Shown: positions 9,985 through 17,754 of the stretch, piece by piece
How positions within the stretch are numbered: position 1 is the stretch's first letter
Layout: each line of letters begins with the position of its first letter
NCBI GenBank assembly: GCA_963754535.1
Contig: CAVWGG010000004.1
Coordinates: forward strand, 218,278-282,277
DNA: 64,000 bases
DNA from: RPQJ01 sp963754535
GTDB lineage: Bacteria > Pseudomonadota > Gammaproteobacteria > Steroidobacterales > Steroidobacteraceae
Direction: 5' to 3'
Notes under the pieces: model-generated
What the model saw: the letters and a program-made list of their open reading frames with translations, nothing else
The model's database searches: none
What the model was told of the DNA's origin: nothing
Position numbers and translations under genes: made by a program

Positions 9985-10626
9985 ATGACAACGCAGACTT
10001 ATCCTTTTTCGCTTCCTCCGCTGCCTTTTGCGCCGGACGCGCTCGAGCCGCATTTCGACGCGCGGACGATGAGCATCCACCATGACGAGCACCATCGCGT
10101 GTACGTCGAGCGGCTGAACGCAGCACTGAAGGACCATCCGGGCCTGCACGGCAGGACCATCGAGAACCTGCTGCGCAACCTGAACCGCATTCCGCCGGAC
10201 ATCCGGCCTGCGGTGCGCAACAACGGCGGTGGGCATCTCAATCACTCGTTGTTCTGGAGCCTCATCGCCGCGCCCGGCCAGCAGGCGCCCATGGGTCCGC
10301 TGCTCGACGCAGTCACCGAGAACTTCGGTTCGTTGGAAGCCTTGCGCTTGAAGTTCCGCGAAGTCGCGATCGGCCACTTCGCCTCCGGCTGGGCGTTCCT
10401 GGTTGCCGATGCCAGGAAGAACGCACTCGAGGTGTTGTCGCTGCCCGATCACCATTGCGTGCTTGGCGCGCACCAGACCGTGCTTCTCGTCTGCGACGTC
10501 TGGGAGCACGCGTACTACCTGAAGCACCAGCAGAGGCGCGCGGATTACGTGGACTGCTGGTGGCAGGTCGCCAACTGGCAGGAGGCCGCCCGCCGGTTCG
10601 GCCGCACGGTCGAGGCCGCCGCATGA
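9985..10626 (+). CDS. Fe/Mn-type superoxide dismutase
   Basis: 213 residues after a good AGGAGA ribosome site at 9971-9976. All four metal ligands of the family are present: His32, His87 (in GGGHLNHSLFW), Asp171 and His175 (DVWEHAYYL); the active-site Tyr is Tyr40. There is no signal peptide, so it should be cytosolic. A Gly (83) occupies the position where Fe-enzymes of the E. coli SodB type carry Gln. The later outer-sphere Gln of E. coli MnSOD appears replaced by His156 (PDHHC), as in Mycobacterium tuberculosis SodA. Metal preference therefore cannot be read safely, and it may be an Fe-using or cambialistic enzyme. It sits between the glucan synthase gene (55 bp upstream) and a diguanylate cyclase gene that overlaps its stop. 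Confidence 0.93.
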   Translation: MTTQTYPFSLPPLPFAPDALEPHFDARTMSIHHDEHHRVYVERLNAALKDHPGLHGRTIENLLRNLNRIPPDIRPAVRNNGGGHLNHSLFWSLIAAPGQQAPMGPLLDAVTENFGSLEALRLKFREVAIGHFASGWAFLVADARKNALEVLSLPDHHCVLGAHQTVLLVCDVWEHAYYLKHQQRRADYVDCWWQVANWQEAARRFGRTVEAAA

Positions 10627-11492
10627 CCGCCGCTCCGCCCGCGGCATTGGAGCAGGCGCTGGAACAGAGCCATGACGTGAAGGCCAAGGTGGCGGCGTGC
10701 GCGGACGACCTGGCCTTGAAGAACGACGCGGCACAGCAGGAGATCGCCGATGGCGCGACGACACTGTCCGCGGACAAGGCGTTGCAGGACAGCCAGGTCG
10801 TCGAAGCGACGGTGCAGGAGTGTGCCGACGATCTGGATGAGGTCACCGCCACCCTGGCCAGGGGCATCGCCGACATCAAGCAGGTCGAGGTCGCGCTCAC
10901 CCGGTCGCGCGCAGCCCTGGTGGAAGCCGAGACAGCGCTGTTGGCCGCACAGGCGGACGAAAGGCACGCGACGATACGTGCGCTGCATGACGCGGCAACG
11001 GGACTGCCCAACCGCGTCCTTTTCGATGATCGCCTGACGCAGGGAATCTCGCTGGCAGAGCGGCAAGGCGGGATCCTGGCGGTGATGTTCCTCGACCTCG
11101 ATGGTTTCAAGGGCGTCAACGACGGTCATGGCCACGCCGCGGGAGACCTCATCCTCCGTCAGGTCGCAGACCGACTCTCGCAACATGCGCGCGACGAGGA
11201 CACGGTCTGCCGCACTGGCGGTGACGAGTTCCTGTACTTGCTGGTCAATCCGAAGTGCACGGCTGATGTCGAACGGAAGGCCGTCGCCGTGCTGGGCGAC
11301 ATTGCCCGGGAGATCGAGGTGGGAGGGCGTGGCCTCGTCATTCGCGGGAGCATCGGCATCGCCCTGTATCCAGGCGACGGCACGACGGCCGACCAGCTCG
11401 TCAGGAACGCCGACACGGCGATGTACCGCGCCAAGAATGGCGGGTGCGGCTACGTCCTGTTCGGCACTGCCGGGGGAAGCGCAGTCGCCTGA
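10623..11492 (+). CDS. Diguanylate cyclase with repeated helical N-terminal region
   Basis: 289 residues; the ATG overlaps the stop of the superoxide dismutase gene (ATGA). The C-terminal half is a GGDEF domain with an intact GGDEF signature at 199-203, a typical substrate-site LDLDGFKGVND, and an RxxD product-inhibition site (R190-D193) five residues before GGDEF. It should make cyclic di-GMP from two GTP. The N-terminal 120 residues are strongly helical, without membrane segments. They hold two copies of a unit of about 41 residues, each with a Cys in the same context (ACADDL at Cys26, ECADDL at Cys67). Such a region probably sets dimerisation or sensing. Coupling to a superoxide dismutase gene makes a redox input conceivable, but that is inference. 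Confidence 0.92.
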   Translation: MTAAPPAALEQALEQSHDVKAKVAACADDLALKNDAAQQEIADGATTLSADKALQDSQVVEATVQECADDLDEVTATLARGIADIKQVEVALTRSRAALVEAETALLAAQADERHATIRALHDAATGLPNRVLFDDRLTQGISLAERQGGILAVMFLDLDGFKGVNDGHGHAAGDLILRQVADRLSQHARDEDTVCRTGGDEFLYLLVNPKCTADVERKAVAVLGDIAREIEVGGRGLVIRGSIGIALYPGDGTTADQLVRNADTAMYRAKNGGCGYVLFGTAGGSAVA

Positions 11493-11502
11493 CTCGGCGC
11501 GG

Positions 11503-11895
11503 CTACTCCGAGGTCTTGCCGTCGAAGTGCTCGTCGTCGGCCTCCGCGTCGGCGCGGGTGTGGTGCACGACGCGGTCGCGGTGATTCGGCGGTGAGTACA
11601 CCGTGTACAGCTTCAGTGGCGTGGTTCCGGTATTGATGATGTTGTGATTCGCGCCCATGGGCACGACGATCGCGAATCCGGACTTCACAGGCGTTCGCGT
11701 GCCGTCCATTACCACGATTCCAGTCCCTTCCTCGACGCGGAAGAACTGGTCGAGCTGGTGGAATTCCGCGCCGATTTCTTCACCGGGCGCCAGCGCCATC
11801 AGCACGAGCTGGGAGTGCGTCGCCGTGTATAGAACCCGGCGAAAGGCATCGTTGCCGATAGCCAGCTTTTCGATGTCCTGTACGAAGCCTTTCAT
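11503..11895 (-). CDS. Cupin domain protein
   Basis: A 130-residue single-domain cupin. The core reads as beta-strand segments around LVLMALAPGEEIGAEFH, QFFRVEEGTGIVVMDG and FAIVVPMGANHNIINTG, with the His and Glu/Gln residues expected near a cupin metal site and the final His in GANHNIIN. No signal peptide or other domain is present. Small cupins of this type are widespread, and their reactions or ligands mostly are not known; isomerase, sugar-binding or metal-binding roles are all possible. It is convergent with the diguanylate cyclase gene, with only 10 bp between stops. Confidence 0.87.
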   Translation of the reverse strand: MKGFVQDIEKLAIGNDAFRRVLYTATHSQLVLMALAPGEEIGAEFHQLDQFFRVEEGTGIVVMDGTRTPVKSGFAIVVPMGANHNIINTGTTPLKLYTVYSPPNHRDRVVHHTRADAEADDEHFDGKTSE

Positions 11896-12270
11896 TGCAC
11901 TTCCTCGTGTTGATGGCGGGAGCCACTGTTAATCCTGACGATTCATTTGCGGGCGATCTGTACGCCAGTGAACAGACCCGTCGGTGGGCCATGACGTCTA
12001 CAGCAGGGACTCGCTGGATCTCGCCGAAATCAAGGAGATCATGGTCGACATGGCGCCGAACGGCGCATCTGATCCAGCGGGACCACGCCGGCGCGAGCAA
12101 ATCCAATTTCTACCTAGCCCCTGGTAGTCGCTTGGAGAGCAGAATGTAAAGCGGAAGGGAAGGAATCCGACACCGCGGTCGCGCACGCGCTGACATGCGT
12201 CACCCCTCCTGACATGTTGCAGTCGGACGCTGCGCGAATCTCACCGGGTCGAGTAAACGGAGATGCACAA
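11896..12270. other. Intergenic stretch between cupin and small membrane protein genes
   Basis: This 375-bp stretch has no convincing intact gene. It holds a short reading frame resembling the start of a PRC-barrel domain (listed separately) and, near 12190-12225, the sequence TGACATG twice about 20 bp apart. An AACGGAGA ribosome site at 12256-12263 belongs to the next gene. The promoters of the leftward cupin gene and the rightward small membrane protein gene must lie here, but I could not pick out convincing -35/-10 pairs. Confidence 0.5.
11984..12127 (+). pseudogene. Possible PRC-barrel domain remnant
   Basis: A 47-codon frame beginning at a GTG reads VGHDVYSRDSLDLAEIKEIM and continues VDMAPNG before drifting into Pro/Arg-rich sequence and a TAG. 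The first 30 residues resemble the opening of PRC-barrel domains (VGxxVYxxDGxxIGxIxDVxVD...G). A stop lies eleven residues upstream in frame, and the rest of the barrel is absent. It is best read as a truncated relic, or less likely a very small gene; no ribosome site stands out. PRC-barrel proteins often occur near small stress-related membrane proteins such as those that follow. Confidence 0.3.
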
Positions 12271-12417
12271 ATGTTGTGGACCGTTGCAGTTATCCTGATC
12301 ATCCTCTGGCTCCTGGGCCTGGTCACGTCATACACGATGGGCGGCTTTATCCACATCCTGCTGGTCATCGCAATAGTGGTCGTGCTGCTCAACATCATTC
12401 AAGGCCGGCGCGCGTAG
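12271..12417 (+). CDS. Small membrane protein, Lmo0937-type
   Basis: A 48-residue protein with two hydrophobic helices (about residues 3-20 and 24-43) and a short basic tail, preceded by AACGGAGA eight bases before the ATG. The pattern (LWTVAVILIILWLLGLVTSY, GGFIHILLVIAIVVVLLNII, then QGRR) is that of the lmo0937 family of tiny inner-membrane proteins common in proteobacteria. Their function is not known; they are often found among general stress genes. It lies opposite to another tiny membrane protein gene 101 bp downstream. Confidence 0.8.
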   Translation: MLWTVAVILIILWLLGLVTSYTMGGFIHILLVIAIVVVLLNIIQGRRA

Positions 12418-12518
12418 CGCTCGTCGGGCGCGGTAGGCGCTGCAGTCATCGGCTAGCGCGGTTGATGACAGCGCTGGCCTCGAGTCGCGCAGTTGCGACT
12501 GCTATTGCGTGCCCGACG

Positions 12519-12677
12519 TTACAAGCGGCCCAGCAGGAACAATACGAGCACGATCACGAGCAGCGTGCTGACGATTCCGCTCGGGCCGTAGCCCCAGCTG
12601 CGCGCATGCGGCCATACCGGGATGACTCCAACCAGCGCCAGGACGAGAAGGATGAGAAGGATCGTGCCGATGCTCAT
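12519..12677 (-). CDS. DUF3309-type small membrane protein
   Basis: A 52-residue protein read from an ATG at 12677 to a TAA ending at 12519. It begins MSIGTILLILLVLALVGVIP, then WPHARSWGYGPSG, then a second helix and ends LLGRL. Two hydrophobic helices flank a WPHSRSWGYGPSG-like linker, which is the hallmark of DUF3309 proteins. Their function is unknown; they are small inner-membrane proteins frequent in proteobacteria. It converges with the Lmo0937-type gene, and the two may share regulation as stress genes, though nothing in the sequence proves it. Confidence 0.85.
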   Translation of the reverse strand: MSIGTILLILLVLALVGVIPVWPHARSWGYGPSGIVSTLLVIVLVLFLLGRL

Positions 12678-12800
12678 GGTGTTCACCTGTAAGTCTTGAT
12701 GTCGATGCCAACCGTCGTGCGCGACCGGCGGTTCCTCAGCTCAGGCTAGTCGCATCGAGTTCCCCCATCTGTATGCCAACGTACAGACTGGCAGAGCGCC

Positions 12801-12812
12801 CGTTACGTAACG
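12801..12812. promoter_or_regulatory. 12-bp perfect palindrome upstream of lectin gene
   Basis: CGTTACGTAACG lies about 80 bp upstream of the CVNH-type gene start and 124 bp upstream of the divergent DUF3309 gene start. Its position between divergent genes would suit an operator. A palindrome this short can arise by chance, so this is only a candidate site. Confidence 0.25.
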
Positions 12813-12890
12813 TGTGCTCATTGCCGCCAAATCCGGAGCAACCTGTCGTCTGTCTCCCTTGGGTCGTGGCGTGCACACAAGGAGACCGCT

Positions 12891-13651
12891 ATGAAGATTG
12901 CCAGTGAATCGCTCAGGCGTTTCGCGCCGTTGTTTGTCGTGGCGGCTTTCGCCCTGATGGCGCAACCGGCCGCCGCCGATAGTTCCGCGATGCCGGGTGG
13001 CCCTTGGCGCCAGACCTGCGAGGACGCTTCCATTCGCGGCGGCATGCTGTATGCGCGGTGTCGGCAGGATAACGGCCAATACCGCTCGACGTCCGCATTG
13101 CTCCTGTCCACGTGCCAGGGCTACAGCAATCGCAACGGGCAGCTGTACTGCGACAAGAATGGCGACTATTCCGCCGGTTCGCGCTGGAGCGGTTCGTACG
13201 GCGAATCCTGTCGTGACATTTCCGTGGACAAGCACGGCCGGTTGAGCGCCACCTGTCCCAAGGCCAACGGCAAGTCCAATCGCACCAATATCACGCCGCA
13301 GCAATGCCCCAGCTATCGGGCCGGCAACAACAACGGCAAGCTGGTCTGCGAGTCGCAGGGCAACGTCAGCAGCCGCTGGGACGGGTCGTTCCAGAAATCC
13401 TGTCGCGACATTTCCATGAACTCGTCCGGGACACTCACGGCCACGTGCCAGAACTCAAGCGGCAACTGGCAGCGACCTGGGACGGGTCGTTCCAGAGATC
13501 CTGCCGTGACATTTCCACGGATTCGTCCGGCTCGCTGACGGCCACGTGCCAGACCATGAACGGCAACTGGCAGCGGACCCGCCTAGGAGCGCGCCAGTGC
13601 AGCAGCTATCGCGCCGGCAACAACGATGGCCAGCTGGTTTGCGAGAACTAG
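12891..13651 (+). pseudogene. CVNH (cyanovirin-N type) repeat lectin, frameshifted
   Basis: An AAGGAG site precedes an ATG and a clear signal peptide (cleaved near Ala29, AQPAAA). The secreted part is made of repeats of the cyanovirin-N homology fold: WRQTCEDASIRGGMLYARC, GSYGESCRDISVD...LSATC, WDGSFQKSCRDISMN...LTATC. These domains bind oligosaccharides in cyanobacteria and fungi. Near 13473-13480 the frame breaks: the text after NWQR shifts into another frame, where a further repeat (TWDGSFQRSCRDISTD...LTATCQTMNG, QCSSYRAGNNDGQLVCEN) runs to a TAG at 13649-13651. The break joins two near-identical repeats, so it looks like a recombination deletion of about one half-repeat or an assembly collapse. 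As read, the product ends after 215 residues with a nonsense tail. Confidence 0.8.
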
Positions 13652-13664
13652 GCATTGCTGATGC

Positions 13665-13696
13665 GGCTGCTGCCGCCGTTTGAGGCGGCAGCAGCC
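13665..13696 (+). terminator. Hairpin after CVNH gene
   Basis: A perfect 13-bp GC-rich stem (GGCTGCTGCCGCC with its complement) and a 6-base loop begin 14 bp after the stop codon of the lectin gene. There is no T-tract after it, so it is a terminator-like or mRNA-stabilising hairpin rather than a textbook intrinsic terminator. Confidence 0.6.
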
Positions 13697-13781
13697 GGCT
13701 GAGGGCCGGCGGCATCCTGGGACCGCCTTGCGGTGTTTACGCATGGCCACGGGAAATCGCATGCCCTAGAAATCGGGCATC

Positions 13782-14990
13782 ATGCGAACCGAAATCGAAC
13801 ACAGCCTGTACGACGGGATGAAGCACGAGCAGGGCCGCGAAGGTCCGCCGCCCGGCTTCCCCGAACTGCCACTGGTCCCGGGCGGGCGCTACACCGACCC
13901 CGCGTTCCTGGAACTGGAGCAACGGTACCTGTGGCGGCGCTCGTGGCTCTACGCGTTGCACGTCGATGAACTGCCGCGTCCCGGCAGCTACCGACTGTGG
14001 CGCAAGACCGGCGCGCCGATCATCATCGTGCGCGACAAAGAGAACCGCATCCGGGCCTACTACAACACCTGCCGGCACCGTGGTGCGCCGCTGGTCGAGA
14101 AAGAGCAGGGCGAGACCAAGGGGTTCTTCTGCCGCTACCACGGCTGGACTTACGACCTCTCTGGCCGGCTCACCGCGGTGCGCGAGAAGCGTGACTTCCC
14201 AGGCATGGACACCTCGTGCTTCGGCCTCAACGAAGTGCGCTGCGAGCAGTTCGGCAACTTCGTCTTCATCAACGAAGACCGCCAGGCGGCACCGCTGCTC
14301 GAGTCATTGGGCCCGATCCCGAAGCATCTCGAGAACCTCGGCTTCGACAACATCCGGCACATCGCCAGCTCGAGCTTCGAGATCGCGTGCAACGTCAAGA
14401 TCCTGCTCGACGCTTTCCTCGAGACCTATCACCTGAAGTCGATCCACCCGCAGACCGTGGACCGCTTCCTCGATTCGCGCGGGACGCACATCGTGCTCTG
14501 GCCGTACGGCAACTCAATGATGTGCACGCCGCACCGTCGCGCGGAGTGGCGTGATCCCGGCGCGGTTGGTATGCCGGAAGTCCCCACCGCCGAGCAGATC
14601 TTCCTGAACCAGAATCCGTCGTACAACTTCTATCCGAACCTCATCACGCCACCCGCAGCCACGGGGACGCCGTTCATCACGTTCTGGCCCAAGACCGCCC
14701 GCAGCATGACGGTGGACGTGCACTGGTTCGCCCCAGAGGGGGCCGAAGGCCACGAACTCTGGCCCACGCGCATGTCAAACTTCGAGCGCATCCTCGAGGA
14801 AGACACGCAGTTTGCGCCGCGGATCCAGGAGTCCGTCGAAACGGGGGGCTTCCGGGGCATCTACCTGTCGTACCAGGAACGGCGCATCTACCACTGGCAC
14901 GAGGAACTCGACCGTCGCATCGGGCCGGAGAACGTGCCACCCGAGCTGCGTGTGCGGCCGATGCTGGATCCGTGGCTCGCCACGGAATGA
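13782..14990 (+). CDS. Rieske non-heme iron oxygenase, alpha subunit (first of tandem pair)
   Basis: 402 residues. The N-terminal Rieske [2Fe-2S] domain has CRH at 97-99 and CRYH at 117-120. The catalytic domain has the mononuclear iron motif ETYHLKSIH with His217 and His222. It is a terminal oxygenase of the ring-hydroxylating family. That family also includes quaternary-amine demethylases such as glycine betaine, carnitine and stachydrine monooxygenases; the sequence alone does not separate aromatic from amine substrates. It runs directly into a second Rieske gene six bases later, and no ferredoxin or reductase gene is in the window, so electrons must come from elsewhere. Confidence 0.92.
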   Translation: MRTEIEHSLYDGMKHEQGREGPPPGFPELPLVPGGRYTDPAFLELEQRYLWRRSWLYALHVDELPRPGSYRLWRKTGAPIIIVRDKENRIRAYYNTCRHRGAPLVEKEQGETKGFFCRYHGWTYDLSGRLTAVREKRDFPGMDTSCFGLNEVRCEQFGNFVFINEDRQAAPLLESLGPIPKHLENLGFDNIRHIASSSFEIACNVKILLDAFLETYHLKSIHPQTVDRFLDSRGTHIVLWPYGNSMMCTPHRRAEWRDPGAVGMPEVPTAEQIFLNQNPSYNFYPNLITPPAATGTPFITFWPKTARSMTVDVHWFAPEGAEGHELWPTRMSNFERILEEDTQFAPRIQESVETGGFRGIYLSYQERRIYHWHEELDRRIGPENVPPELRVRPMLDPWLATE

Positions 14991-14996
14991 TGGCGG

Positions 14997-16376
14997 GTGA
15001 CTGTCGTGACTGAACCAGACGCAGGGTCGTCGGGCGCGGTACCCAGTTACCAGGACTACCTCGCGCAGGACAGTCGCGAGGTGCCGCGGTCGCTGCTCGA
15101 GCGCTCATCGCGTGACCTCGGCAACGCTCCGCTCGATGCGTCGCGCTATACGTCGCAGGCGTTTTTCGATCTGGAAGTCGAGCGGATGTGGATGCGCGTC
15201 TGGCAGATGGCGTGCCGTGAGGAGGAGCTGCCCGAAGCGGGCGACACGATCGTCTACGACGTCGTGGGTCGATCGCTGCTGATCACCCGCCAGGCCGACG
15301 GTTCGATCCGCGTATTTCACAATTCCTGCACTCATCGCGGGCGCAAGTTGCTGCTCGCGAACGAGCACGTCGAGCACTTCCGTTGTCCGTTTCATGGCTT
15401 CAGCTGGCAGCTCGATGGCAGCGTGCGTTCGATTCCGTGCCGGTGGGACTTCGGGCACGTCAGTGATGGCGACTTCCGCCTGCCTGAAGCGCGGGTCGGT
15501 ACGTGGGGCGGCTTCGTCTTTGTCAACTTCGATGCCGGCGCGATTCCCCTCGAGCAGTACTTAGACGTCGTGCCGGATCACTTTTCCCGCTGGCGCCTCG
15601 AGGACTGCTGGAAAGCCGTGCACGTCGCGAAAGTCATCCGCTGCAACTGGAAGGTGGCGCAGGAAGCCTTCATGGAGTCGTACCACGTCGTTGCGACGCA
15701 TCCACAGATCCTGTCGATCATCGCGGACGCGAATTCGCAGTACGACGTCTACGGCAAGCACGTGAGCCGCAACCTCGCGGCGTTCGGCGCACCGAGCCCG
15801 CACCTCGGCAGCGGGAAAGTGGATCCGCAACAGACGCTGGACGGCATGTTGCAGCTGATGGGCCGCAAGCCGGGTGCGCTGGGCGCCGTGACTGCCCAAG
15901 AGGCACGCGGGCCGCGCGCACTGCTGGGCGACATGAACCGTCGCGCTTTCGGCCGTGCCTTCGAAGGCGACTACAGCAACGTGACTGACGCGGAAACGCT
16001 CGATGCGATCGTCTACAACGTGTTTCCGAACTTCTCGCCCTGGGGCGGGTTCGCGCCGAACATCGTCTACCGCTGGCGCCCGCATGGGCGCGACGTCGGA
16101 TCGTGCGTCATGGAAGCCATGATCCTGAAGCGGCCGGAGCGGGGACAGCCGCGGCCGAAACCGGTGCCAGTGCACTGGCTGCGCGACGATGAAAGCTGGT
16201 CGGAGGCCAGCGAGTTGCCAATCCTCGGGCCAGTCATCGACCAGGACATGAGCAACATGCCCTACGTGCAGGAAGGCCTGCTGGCCTCCGGAACGGGTCG
16301 CGTGCAGCTCGGGTCCTACCAGGAAAGCCGGATCCGGCATTTCCACCAGACGCTCGACGCGTATCTGCAGCCCTGA
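14997..16376 (+). CDS. Rieske non-heme iron oxygenase, alpha subunit (second of tandem pair)
   Basis: 459 residues from a GTG at 14997 (another GTG lies at 15006). The Rieske ligands are CTH at 111-113 and CPFH at 130-133, and the mononuclear iron ligands are in SYHVVATHP (His230, His235). It has a longer N-terminus and a different catalytic domain from the first copy, so this is not a recent duplication. The length and style suit single-component terminal oxygenases acting on aromatic acids, polycyclic or steroid-like compounds. It is probably co-transcribed with the gene before it (6-bp gap) and perhaps with the amidohydrolase after it (76 bp). No beta subunit is present. The substrate is unknown. 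Confidence 0.91.
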   Translation: MTVVTEPDAGSSGAVPSYQDYLAQDSREVPRSLLERSSRDLGNAPLDASRYTSQAFFDLEVERMWMRVWQMACREEELPEAGDTIVYDVVGRSLLITRQADGSIRVFHNSCTHRGRKLLLANEHVEHFRCPFHGFSWQLDGSVRSIPCRWDFGHVSDGDFRLPEARVGTWGGFVFVNFDAGAIPLEQYLDVVPDHFSRWRLEDCWKAVHVAKVIRCNWKVAQEAFMESYHVVATHPQILSIIADANSQYDVYGKHVSRNLAAFGAPSPHLGSGKVDPQQTLDGMLQLMGRKPGALGAVTAQEARGPRALLGDMNRRAFGRAFEGDYSNVTDAETLDAIVYNVFPNFSPWGGFAPNIVYRWRPHGRDVGSCVMEAMILKRPERGQPRPKPVPVHWLRDDESWSEASELPILGPVIDQDMSNMPYVQEGLLASGTGRVQLGSYQESRIRHFHQTLDAYLQP

Positions 16377-16452
16377 GGCGTCGCGGTGCCCCGCGACCGC
16401 TTCCCGCGTTCCGGTATAAGGTAGGCGCCGGTTTCACGCGGGGAGTCGAAGC

Positions 16453-17712
16453 ATGTTGATTGCGGGTCGCAGGGTTCTGGTCGCGGCCGTCGCCGGTTGC
16501 CTGTGTTCGGGACTGCTCGCAGCGCCCCGACAGGCGTCGGCACAGGATCTCGACCTGCTGAACGTCACGCTGGTCGATGGCACCGGCGCCGCGCCACGCA
16601 AGGGCATTACCGTCACCGTGCGCGGCGGCAAGATCGCCGCGATCGTCGAGCGGGCACCCGCTGCAACGACCGGTGTGCGACAGATCGACCTCGGCGGGCG
16701 TTACCTGTTGCCCGGATTGATCGACGCGCACTCGCATATCGAGTCCCCTGCCGCGGCACTGCGTGCGCTGCAGTCGGGCGTGACGACGTCGCGGGTACTC
16801 GGCGACACGAACCTGCAGGCGATGGGGACGCGCGACCTGATTCGCGCCGGGTACGTGCCCGGACCCGATCTCCTCGTCTCACCGGGGCACATCCGGCCGA
16901 AGCCGGGCATCGCGTTCTACGAGGTCTACCCGCAGTTCGGCGACGCGATCGACGGTGAGTTGCGCGGGCCGGATCGCATTGCCGAGGCGACTCGCGCGCT
17001 GATCGCAAAGGGCGCGGACGTGATCAAGGTCGGCGCAAGCGAGCGGGCGGGGCTCGCCACCACCGATCCGCGCAAGCAGGAGCTCACCGAAGACGAAATC
17101 CGCGCGGCCGTCACTGAGGCCGCGAAAAAAGGCCTCTACGTAGCGGCGCATGCGCACGCTCGCGCGGGGGCCGCTGCCGCGGTGCGCGCCGGCGTCCGCA
17201 GCATCGAGCACGGCACGTGGGTGGACGATGCGACGCTCGACGAGATGAAGCGGCGCGGCACGTACTTCGTGCCGACCCTTGCCGTGATGAGCCCGCTAGG
17301 CGATCCGCAGGGCAACTCGGCCGAGGACGTGGCGCTGCAACTGCGTACGCAATCGATGATGGGGCCGCTGCGCTCCGCCGTGCGCAAGGCGCACGCGCTG
17401 GGCATCTCGATCGCTGCCGCGACCGATGGCAGCTACGCCGACAAGGACGACACCGGCCGGATCCGGATCGCGCACGAAATGGCCATGCTGCGCGAGCACA
17501 TCGGGTTGACCCCGCTCGAGTCGATCACGGCGGCGACGCTCAACGGCGCACGCGTGATCGGCATCGAAGGCCGCACCGGCAGCGTCCGCGTGGGTCTCGA
17601 GGCCGATCTCGTGGCCTACGACGGCGACCCGCTCACCGACAGCAAGACGTTCTTCGAGCCGCGCCTCGTCGTCAGTGACGGCAAGATTGCGGTTGAGGGG
17701 GCGGCACTCTAG
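16453..17712 (+). CDS. Exported amidohydrolase family protein
   Basis: 419 residues with a signal peptide (hydrophobic core near 8-24, cleavage near ASAQ). It carries the binuclear metal sites of the amidohydrolase superfamily: DAHSH with His93 and His95, IKVGASE with the bridging Lys, AAHAHARAGAAAAV and SIEHGTWV with further His ligands, and AAATDGSY with the catalytic Asp. The pattern resembles imidazolonepropionase-like and Xaa-Pro/Xaa-Arg dipeptidase members, which cleave peptides or amides in the periplasm. It follows the Rieske pair on the same strand, but its own substrate is not evident. A GGGGAGT purine run precedes the ATG. Confidence 0.9.
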   Translation: MLIAGRRVLVAAVAGCLCSGLLAAPRQASAQDLDLLNVTLVDGTGAAPRKGITVTVRGGKIAAIVERAPAATTGVRQIDLGGRYLLPGLIDAHSHIESPAAALRALQSGVTTSRVLGDTNLQAMGTRDLIRAGYVPGPDLLVSPGHIRPKPGIAFYEVYPQFGDAIDGELRGPDRIAEATRALIAKGADVIKVGASERAGLATTDPRKQELTEDEIRAAVTEAAKKGLYVAAHAHARAGAAAAVRAGVRSIEHGTWVDDATLDEMKRRGTYFVPTLAVMSPLGDPQGNSAEDVALQLRTQSMMGPLRSAVRKAHALGISIAAATDGSYADKDDTGRIRIAHEMAMLREHIGLTPLESITAATLNGARVIGIEGRTGSVRVGLEADLVAYDGDPLTDSKTFFEPRLVVSDGKIAVEGAAL

Positions 17713-17754
17713 CGTCGGATCGCTGCGCGGCAAGTGCCGCAGGGAATTCTTGTC

